DNA from: Planctomycetota bacterium
Lineage (GTDB): Bacteria > Planctomycetota > UBA1135 > GCA-002686595
Direction: 5' to 3'
NCBI GenBank assembly: GCA_016220085.1
Contig: JACRIN010000038.1
Coordinates: 84,854 to 148,853 of the forward strand
Length of the DNA stretch: 64,000 nt
The position numbers were made by a program, and so were the translations under genes. Below the pieces are notes generated by a model. That model saw nothing but the letters and a program-made list of their open reading frames with translations, was not told the DNA's origin and did not search any database. Of the stretch, positions 24,982 through 32,700 are shown piece after piece; position 1 is the first letter of the stretch, and each line of letters begins with the position of its first letter.

Positions 24982-26796
24982 TCAGTGCCAGAGCGATCCC
25001 GTTCCGTTGCACTCGAGGCACGTGGTGTACGTGTCGCCCCACCAGTGGCCGTTGATGAAGTGGCCGCGTTCGCGGATCAGGACCCCGTGGCCGCCGCAGC
25101 GTCCGCACGGCGAGTCGGGGATCGGGTCGCTGTAGTAGACGTCGTCGTCCTCGTCGGCGGAGTACGTGGAGACGCTCGCCGACAGCTCGTAGGCGCGCCG
25201 GTCGTTCACACGTGCTTGCACGACGTCGATCGCGCTGTCGTCGCCGTTGTTCGAGGCGAGGTTCGCCCAAGCGATCGCTTCGTCGAGGTTCGTGAAGTCG
25301 GTGCCGGAGCGCACGAGGAGTTTCGCGAGCTCGACCTGCGCCGCGACCACGCCGTACTCCGCCGCCTTGCGGTAGTAGGGGAGCGCCGCGCCGGGATCGG
25401 GCGCGTACGTGCGCCGGCCGATCACGGTCACCGTGTCGCCGCCGGTGGCCAGCAAGCGCGCGAGCCGCAGGTGCGCATCGGTGACGTCTTGCGCGCTCGC
25501 CAGCCCGAGCCAGTGGCTCGCCGCGGCGAAATCGCGCCGCAGGATCTCGGTCTGACTGAAGCATATGCCGAGGTCGAGCTGCGCTTGGGCGTTGCCGCCC
25601 CGCGCGCGCTCGAAGTCGGGCTCGAGCGCCAGCATCGACTTCGCGTTCGCGTCGCCCCGATCGGCGGCGGCGCGGTAGCACTTCACCGCTTCGGCGTGCG
25701 ACTCGCGCGTGTAGCCGCCGAGATCGTCGAACATCAGGCCGTACTCGTAGAGCGCCGGCGCGTAACCGAGGTTCGCCGCGCGCAAGCAGTCCTTCATCGC
25801 GCGGTCGGCGTCCTTCTCGGTGCCGATGCCCTCCGCCCAACAGTGCGCGGTCGCGAGCAGCGCCTTCGGATCGTCCTGCGCGGCGGCGAGCAGCATGTTC
25901 CGAAAGCCCATCCACGAATCGACGGACTCGCCGAGCCCCTCGAAGTAGACGGTCGCCATGTAGCGCTGGCCGCGGGCTTCCGCGCGCTCGTACTCGGCGC
26001 GCAGCGTTTGGTCGATCGCGTCGAACGCCTCGCGCGACTCCGGATTCGACTGCGCGGCCGCTTTCCAGAACCAGCGCGCCGCGTCGATCGGGTCCGCTTC
26101 CATCCCGAAGCCCGAGTTCGCGTAGATGCCGAGGTAGTGCTCCGCCTCCGCGTCGCCTTGCGTCGCGGCGGCGTGCATCCAATGCACCGCTTGCCCCCGA
26201 TCCGTCTCGCCGCCCCAGCCGTTCGCGTACATCAACGCGAGCTTCTTCTGGCCGACCGCGTCACCGGCGAACGCGGCCTCGCGCATCCAATGCAGCGCCT
26301 CGGTGTAGTCCTGCGCGACGCCCTCGCCGGTGAAGTAGAGCCCGCCGAGGTTGGTCTGCGCGTCGGCGACTCCCTTCTCGGCGGCGCCACGCCAGAGCTC
26401 GGCCGCGCGCGCGAGATCGCGTTCGACGCCTCGGCCGAAGTAGTAGAGGATGCCGAGGTTCGAGCTCGACACCGGATCGCCGTGCGCCGCCCCGAGCGCG
26501 AACCACTTCGCGGCCGCCGCGTGGTCGACCGCGATGCCTTGGCCGTGGTAGTGCATCTCGCCGAGCCGCTTGCAGGCCGGCGCGTAGCCGAGGTCGGCCG
26601 ACTGCGCATAGAGCTCGACCGCGCCCGCTTGGTTCGATTGGGACTCGAGCGTCTGTCCGCGGGCGAACAGCGAAGCGCCGGTGACCTCGGGGATCGAGCT
26701 CTCGTCGTCCGAGTACGAGTCGCCGCCGGTCGAAGCGCAGGCGCAGGCGAGGAGAGTGAGGAGCAGTCCCAGGAGGTTCAGTCGATCGAGTCGCAT
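24982..26796 (-). CDS. Sel1-repeat lipoprotein with DnaJ-type zinc finger
   Basis: 604 residues. The N-terminal signal ends in a lipobox-like LLACAC near residue 18. About a dozen Sel1 (TPR-like) repeats fill the middle (for example ACKRLGEMHYHGQGIAVDHA, SNLGILYYFGRGVERDLARA, TNLGGLYFTGEGVAQDY), a scaffold for protein contacts. The C-terminus (about 550-604) has paired CxxCxGxG motifs, CGRCGGHG and CLECNGTG, as in DnaJ zinc fingers. A zinc finger on a lipidated Sel1 scaffold is uncommon. GAGGGG directly precedes the ATG. An upstream in-frame start at 26811 is possible. Confidence 0.82.
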   Translation of the reverse strand: MRLDRLNLLGLLLTLLACACASTGGDSYSDDESSIPEVTGASLFARGQTLESQSNQAGAVELYAQSADLGYAPACKRLGEMHYHGQGIAVDHAAAAKWFALGAAHGDPVSSSNLGILYYFGRGVERDLARAAELWRGAAEKGVADAQTNLGGLYFTGEGVAQDYTEALHWMREAAFAGDAVGQKKLALMYANGWGGETDRGQAVHWMHAAATQGDAEAEHYLGIYANSGFGMEADPIDAARWFWKAAAQSNPESREAFDAIDQTLRAEYERAEARGQRYMATVYFEGLGESVDSWMGFRNMLLAAAQDDPKALLATAHCWAEGIGTEKDADRAMKDCLRAANLGYAPALYEYGLMFDDLGGYTRESHAEAVKCYRAAADRGDANAKSMLALEPDFERARGGNAQAQLDLGICFSQTEILRRDFAAASHWLGLASAQDVTDAHLRLARLLATGGDTVTVIGRRTYAPDPGAALPYYRKAAEYGVVAAQVELAKLLVRSGTDFTNLDEAIAWANLASNNGDDSAIDVVQARVNDRRAYELSASVSTYSADEDDDVYYSDPIPDSPCGRCGGHGVLIRERGHFINGHWWGDTYTTCLECNGTGSLWH

Positions 26797-26975
26797 CCCC
26801 TCAGGATGCATGCGGAAGCGCAGCGTGGCAATCCGCTCGCGCTACGCACGTCGGAATCCCGCGTCGCGCCTCGGAATCGTTTTCCGAGCCCGTCCGTCCC
26901 CGGTCGACGAGGGGATGCCTCGCGCTCGTCGCTCCCGAGCATTGACGAGCACGGCGGTCGAGCGAGACTGGGGCG

Positions 26976-27935
26976 ATGCTGCGTCGTTCGCCGGTCGTCG
27001 CACTCGTGTGCGCGCTTGCCATCGGCTGTTCGCCGCTCGAAGAGACGGCGGAGGGGTTTCGGCTGACCGAGGGCGATTCGTTCGTCGTGCCGAAAGGCGA
27101 GCGGTGGGAGGTCGACACGCTCGGCCTCGAGTCCGATTCGGTCGCAGCCGTCCTGCTAAAGGTCGACGGCGCGACGTGGCTCACGCTCTGGCCAGTGCGC
27201 GACGGTCGGCGCGTCGAACTCGCGAAGCGCATCCGCGTGCTCGGCGACACGTCGATCGAGGTGGTCGGCGGCGACGCGAACGCGGCGGACGTCTACTGCC
27301 TCCTGCGCCGCGCGCCCGAGACTGCGCCGGGTAGCGGCACCCGTGCGACCGCAGTCGCGGCGAGCGCGCTACCGGAGGAGTCGCCGCTGCTGACGCGCGT
27401 CGCGCGCGCCGACACCGGCGAGTTCGCGCGGGCGAGCGCCTGGTTCACCTCCGGTACCGGCTACGCTGACGTCGGGCCAGTGCGTGACGTCGTGCTGTGG
27501 GCGTTCTGGGACGACGGGCTCGTCGTCTTCCGCACCGAACCGAGCGCCGCGAGCGGCGAGTACGAGGTCGGTCGCGTGTCGACCGCGCGCGTCGAGGAGC
27601 TCAGGAAGAGCTGGCGAGCGTTCGTGCTCTCGCCGCCGTCGGGATCGCTCGGCATCTTCGGGTTCCACTCCACCATCCACCACATCGCCGTGCGCGACGA
27701 CCTTCAGTTGCTCGAGACACGGAGCGATCGAGCGATGTGGCGCGAGTGGATCACGAGCGACCGTCGTCCCCACGAGTTCGAGCGCGATCCCGAAGCCGCG
27801 CTCTCCGAGCTCCACGCCGACGTCTACGACGCTGCCCGCGAAGGTGTCGCCTGCGAGCTTCCGACGTTGACGCTCGACGGCTCGGGGCGCCCCGCGTTCG
27901 ACGACGGCGAGCCCGTGATCCGAGCGAAACGATGA
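26976..27935 (+). CDS. Lipoprotein of unknown family, first gene of four-gene operon
   Basis: 319 residues. Signal peptide and lipobox LAIGC put the lipidated cysteine at residue 18. An N-terminal beta-rich region (25-110) looks like a small sandwich domain. The C-terminal part (165-300) is alpha/beta, with VLWAFWDDGLVVFRTEPSAA and GSLGIFGFHSTIHHIAVRDDL. I do not recognise the family. Its stop overlaps the next start (ATGA). The 180-bp gap before it shows no clear promoter. Confidence 0.72.
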   Translation: MLRRSPVVALVCALAIGCSPLEETAEGFRLTEGDSFVVPKGERWEVDTLGLESDSVAAVLLKVDGATWLTLWPVRDGRRVELAKRIRVLGDTSIEVVGGDANAADVYCLLRRAPETAPGSGTRATAVAASALPEESPLLTRVARADTGEFARASAWFTSGTGYADVGPVRDVVLWAFWDDGLVVFRTEPSAASGEYEVGRVSTARVEELRKSWRAFVLSPPSGSLGIFGFHSTIHHIAVRDDLQLLETRSDRAMWREWITSDRRPHEFERDPEAALSELHADVYDAAREGVACELPTLTLDGSGRPAFDDGEPVIRAKR

Positions 27936-28642
27936 GTCGGGTCGGCACCGATCTGGTATCCGGCGGTTTCTACGTGACGCGCGGCGTCGAGCCGGGAGCC
28001 TCGTTCGACTCCGCGTCGCTGCCGCGCGAGATCCTTTCGCTCAGCCCCTGCGTGGCCGCGTTCCTTCCGGACATCTGGGCGTTCGAATGGGCGAGCAACC
28101 CGGTCGTGGAAGGTGAAGCGTCGCTCCGCGCGTTCGGCTTGCCGTTGGAGTTGCGGTCGACGATCGAGCAGCGTGTTCGGGAAGCGCACGCGCGCAGGCG
28201 ACTCGGCTGGGCGTCGGTGTGGTACGACCGCGATGCGGCTCGGGAGTTCGTCGAGTCGCTCGGGCCGAACGGGGAGAGCTTGGTCGTGATCGAGCTCGCG
28301 GTGCCGGGCGAGTTCGTCGAGAAGTTGTTCGAAGAGCTCACGCCGAGCGCGGGGCAGTCGATCCCAGGCCTCCTCGAACGACTCCGTCGTCGCTCTGCGC
28401 CCGATTCGACCGGCGTCGATCTCGGGTGGGAGTTGCTCGCGGCCGAGTACGGCTGCCACTTGCACTCGTGGGCGTGCAACGGGCTGATCGCGCGAGCGGA
28501 AGCAGAGCTCGGTATCCGGACAGGCGCGCACGGGCTCCTTCGAACCGAAGCCGACGCGCGCGCAGTTTGCGCTTGGATCGACGCGAACGAGCTCGGCGAA
28601 CCGTTGCCGTGGTTCCCCGGCCTCGCGAGGCGAATCGAGTGA
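27932..28642 (+). CDS. Unknown cytoplasmic protein
   Basis: 236 residues, soluble, no signal peptide. Segments such as VGTDLVSGGFYVTRGVEPG, GWASVWYDRDAAREFVESLG and GVDLGWELLAAEYGCHLHSW suggest an alpha/beta fold of the kind seen in SMI1/KNR4-like or immunity-type proteins, but this is only an impression. It is coupled to its neighbours on both sides by 4-bp overlaps (ATGA before, GTGA after), so it belongs to a single operon with the lipoprotein, the 56-residue gene and the membrane protein. Confidence 0.68.
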   Translation: MSRVGTDLVSGGFYVTRGVEPGASFDSASLPREILSLSPCVAAFLPDIWAFEWASNPVVEGEASLRAFGLPLELRSTIEQRVREAHARRRLGWASVWYDRDAAREFVESLGPNGESLVVIELAVPGEFVEKLFEELTPSAGQSIPGLLERLRRRSAPDSTGVDLGWELLAAEYGCHLHSWACNGLIARAEAELGIRTGAHGLLRTEADARAVCAWIDANELGEPLPWFPGLARRIE

Positions 28643-28809
28643 GCGCGCTCGACCACCACCGGGACGCCGCGGTACTGGCTGCCGTGCGGGCCCGCTTCGC
28701 ATGTGCAGTGCCGCCAACCGCTTCGTGGGTCGCACCCGACCCGCATTCGCCCACCGCGCTCCGGCAATGCGCGCGAATCACTGACCGCTGCGGAGACGAT
28801 GCGCCGTGA
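28639..28809 (+). CDS. 56-residue small protein coupled on both sides by GTGA overlaps
   Basis: GTG overlaps the preceding stop (GTGA at 28639-28642), and the TGA overlaps the next gene's GTG (GTGA at 28806-28809). The frame fills the space between two genes exactly. The product has an N-terminal helix (SALDHHRDAAVLAAVRARF), a Pro-rich middle with PPTASWVAPDPHSP, and a C-terminal part with two cysteines (RQC, DRC). No family match is known to me. The double coupling is the main support; a non-coding spacer is still possible. Confidence 0.5.
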   Translation: MSALDHHRDAAVLAAVRARFACAVPPTASWVAPDPHSPTALRQCARITDRCGDDAP

Positions 28810-29618
28810 CCGTCATCGTGGCCTTCGTGATGCTCTGCCTGGGCCTGATCTTGGTCTCCACAGCCCAACCGGAATCCGAGTTCGCCGAATGGCTGATCAC
28901 GTTGGCACCGTTCGGGATCTTCTGCGGCGTCGTGATTGCCGGCGAGATGCTGCGTGGCGGCCGACTGGGCGCCGGTGGTCCGAGCGAGACGATGAGCGAC
29001 GTCGAGCGAGCGCGAACCGAGCATGGGAGCCGCACTCACTTGATGAACCCGCTCAGCTGGTCGAGCCGCATCTGGTTCGAATGCGCGCGAGACGTGCTCC
29101 TGTACTTGGCAGGATTCGCTGTGATCATCGGGCTGGGAGCGCTCTTGGTCGTTTGGATCGAGCCGGAGTCGAAGGTCGTCGCAGGCGCGCTCGCGCTAGC
29201 GCCCATGGTGGTCCTCTACGTCGTCGCGAGCGTGCGCGGTCGGAGGTACGACGCCCGAATGCGTGCCGAGCGCGGGCCGTGCACTTGGGAGGCGTTCGAG
29301 CAGGAGTTCGCCGGCTCCGGCTATCCGCGAGAAGCGGTGCGCGCGGCGTACGAGTACATGGCGCCGTACGTCGACTTCGCGATTCGTCGCTCGGACGATC
29401 TGTGGAAGACGTTGAACCTGGACGACGAGGACCTGTTTTGGGATCTCGAGGAGCGTTGTGCGAAGCTCGGTTGTTCGGACTTTTCGGCGTACCACGAGTT
29501 CACGACCAGCAGCACCGTCGACGGATACGTCTCTCTCCTGGCGCGTGTCATGCAGGACTACCCGCCGAAGATCGCTTGCGATCCCAGTTCCTCGACCGAC
29601 GCCGTCCGCCCGAGCTGA
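28806..29618 (+). CDS. Membrane protein with cytoplasmic C-terminal domain, unknown
   Basis: 270 residues, GTG start shared with the stop of the small upstream gene. Four membrane helices are likely (3-19, 30-48, 97-118, 124-142), with a polar loop between helices 2 and 3. The C-terminal 120 residues are soluble: an acidic segment DDLWKTLNLDDEDLFWDLEERCAKLG vaguely resembles DUF1493 / acyl-carrier-like domains. It closes the four-gene operon. The 110-bp gap to the convergent PVC gene shows no strong terminator. Confidence 0.68.
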   Translation: MTVIVAFVMLCLGLILVSTAQPESEFAEWLITLAPFGIFCGVVIAGEMLRGGRLGAGGPSETMSDVERARTEHGSRTHLMNPLSWSSRIWFECARDVLLYLAGFAVIIGLGALLVVWIEPESKVVAGALALAPMVVLYVVASVRGRRYDARMRAERGPCTWEAFEQEFAGSGYPREAVRAAYEYMAPYVDFAIRRSDDLWKTLNLDDEDLFWDLEERCAKLGCSDFSAYHEFTTSSTVDGYVSLLARVMQDYPPKIACDPSSSTDAVRPS

Positions 29619-29729
29619 GGCAGACCCGCGGCGCGCGAAGCTGCGCGGTTCGCTCGCGCATCGCGGCGGAAACGAACGACCGCCGAGCCCGTGGCGCTCG
29701 GCGGCCACGTCGGGCGCCCCGGGACCGCG

Positions 29730-32700
29730 TCAGTCGAGCGTCAGCTCGAAGTTGCGGAAGCGGACCTCGGTCGCTTCGCCCGAGTGCACTTGCAGCGCGA
29801 CAATGCCCGAGAGGGCGCCGTCCGGATCGTCGAGGTCGACGCAAGGCTTGCCGTTGAGCCACGTCTTCACGCGGTGGCCGCGCGCCTCGATCTCGTAGCG
29901 GTTCCAGCCGTCCTTGACGACGTGCGCTTCGCCGCTCTTGTCCCACAAGAGCGCGCGGCCGCCTTCCTCGTAGAGCTTGCCCCACCAACCCGGGCCGATG
30001 TCCGCTTGGTAGCCCTTCACTTCGCCGCCGACGCCACCACCTTCGGCGCCGCCAGCGCCGAGCGGCTCGGTCCGGAACTGCACGCCGCTGTTGCCTTCGT
30101 CGTTCACCAGGCGCACCTCGAGCGCGAGCTTGAAGTCCGTGAGCTCGAAGTCGGAGAGCAGGAACGTGTTGTGGTCGAGGCCCGACGTCTTGCCGACGAG
30201 CTCGCCGTTCTCGACGCTCCACACGCCCGGTTCGCCGCTCCAATTCGCGAGCGTCGCACCGTCGAAGAAGAGCTTCGCGTTCGCCGGCGTCGCGAGCAGG
30301 CGCGTCTGGCCGGGGCTCGCGAGGTACGCGACGAGATCGACGACCTCGTCGGGCGTCAGCGGATCGAGCAGACCCTCGGGCATCGTCGAGTTCTCGGTCA
30401 GCTTCAGCGTCTCGATCTCGTCGTGCGCGAGGTTCAACACGTCGTTCTCGGTCGCGAGCACGACGCCGTCCGCGTCGTTCTTCTTGACGATGCCGGTCAG
30501 GATCTGGCCGGTCGCGAGCTCGACGATCGTCGCTTGGTACTCCTTGCCGACGACCGCGCTCGGATCGACGACGTTGGAGAGCAAGTAGTCGAGATCCGCG
30601 CGGTTCGAGCCGGTCAAGTCGGGCGCGAGCGTGCCGCCGCCGCCGAAGAGCGTGTGGCACTGCTGGCACGTGCGCGAGAACACTTCGCGGCCGCGCGGCT
30701 TCGACGCGCTCGCCAGCTTCTCGCTCGAGATCAGGCCCTTCAGCTCCTCGATGCGCTTCTTCTTCTCCTCGGGCGTGTCGCGCACGAGCCCGAAGTCGCG
30801 CGCGACCAGCTCGTCGACGCTCGCGTCCTTCAGGTTGCGCAGGTTCTGCAGCACGAACGCGCCGAGGTCCGCGCGCGGGAGCTCGCCGCGGCCGAGCGCG
30901 CCGAAGAGCTCCAACGCCCAGCTCGCCCGCGACGACAGCGTGTTGAGCGCGTCACGCTTCTCCGCCTGGTCGAGCGTCGCGTAGCGAGCGAGCACCGCTT
31001 TCGCCGTCGCCGGGTCGTCGTAGGTCGAGAGCGCCTTCAGCGCGCGCCCGCGTAACCCATCGTCGTCGAGCAGGCGGATCAGATGGGGGGCGAGTTCGCG
31101 GTCCTTCGCGCCAAGCAGCGCGTCGAACGCCTTCTCGCGTTGCGCGCGCGGCGCCGATGCGTCGGAGAGCACGCCGCGCAGCGCGCCGAACGCCGTCGAG
31201 TCCCCGTACGCGACCGCGATCGCGAGCGCGCGGTCGCGCACCGCCGGATCGGAGTCCGCCGCGAGCTCGGCGTAGAGCGCGGGCCAGTTTTTCGGCACCA
31301 CGAGGCCGCGTTTGACGCGCAGGACCTCGGAGAGCTCGGCGATCATCACGGTGCGTTGCTCGCGATCGGTGCGGCGCGCGATCGCGGCGACCAGCTCGTC
31401 CTGGCACGCAGGTTCGTTCGCCGCGCGACGGACGACGAAGTTCGCGATCAGCGGGATCGCGCTCTTCTCGGCGAGCGCGAGCGCGCGCTTCGGATCGGCG
31501 GGGACCAAGGGCTCGATGCCGTACCAGAGCATCAGGGGCAAATTGTGGTCGCTCGCGTCCTCGCCGTGGCGCACGAGCGCGTCCGCGATCGCCCAGCGGT
31601 CGTAGAGCCGCATGCGTTGCAGCGCGGACGCGAGGTAGAGGCGCACCACCGGCGATTTCGTCCTGCGCGCGAGCGCCGTGAGCTCGTTGACCACCCACGC
31701 GGGCGCGTCGTGGTCCTCCAGCAGGAATTGGATCGCGAACGCGACGACGTACTCGTGCGGGCTCGCGAGTTGGGCCGCGGCGAGCTTCTCCGACAGCGCG
31801 CCGCTCGCGTGCAGCGCCCACAGCGCGCGCAGCTTGCGCCGCGGATCGGGATTGCGCTCGAGGATGCCGCGCAGCGCGCCTTCGACTTTCGGCCCCGCCT
31901 TGCGCTCGGCGAGCAGCAAGCGCGCTTGACGCACGTACCAGTCGTTCTCGGAGAGCGCGAGCTCGGCGAGCGCGGCGTCCGAGAGCTTGCGAAGGTCGAC
32001 CTTCTTCGCGGAACGCTTGCCGAAGCTCGCGCGGTAGAGGCGGCCGTTGGTGCGGTCCCAGCGCTCGACCTCGGTCCAGTGGCACGCTTGCTTGTCGGAC
32101 CAGTCGCTGAAATACACCGCGCCGTCGGGGCCGGAGCGGACCGTGATCCCGCGGAACCACGCGTCGTTCGCGAGCACGAAATCGTCGCGGTGCGTTCCGA
32201 CGAAGCCCGACCCGGAGCGCACGAGCCCGTCGTTGTTCAGACGGTTCCCGTGGATGTTGCTCATGAAGATCGTGTTGCGGTACTCCTTCGGCAGCGCGTC
32301 GCCGAGGTACACCAGCGCGCCGCAGTGCGCGTGGCCGCCGCCGGCCGAGCCCGAGCGATTGTTGCCGCCGTGCGGGCTCGAGCCGAGGTAGTGGCGGTGG
32401 TCGGCGATCGTCTTGATGTCGTCGAAGACGTACGGATCGAAGTGCGCGCCGGCCTGACGCTCGTAGCGCGCGCCTTGCACGACGTGATAGAGGTGCGGGA
32501 TCACGCACGCGGTGATGAACGCTTGCCCGTCGTCGTCGAAATCGACGCCCCACGGATTCGACGTGCCCCACGCGAAGACCTCGAAGCGCTTCTCGGTCGG
32601 GTGATAGCGCCACACGCCGGCGTTCAGCGGCACGCGCTCTTCCCTCGGCGTGCCCGGAGCGCCGACCAACGCGTCGGTGAACACGCCGTGACAACCGTAC

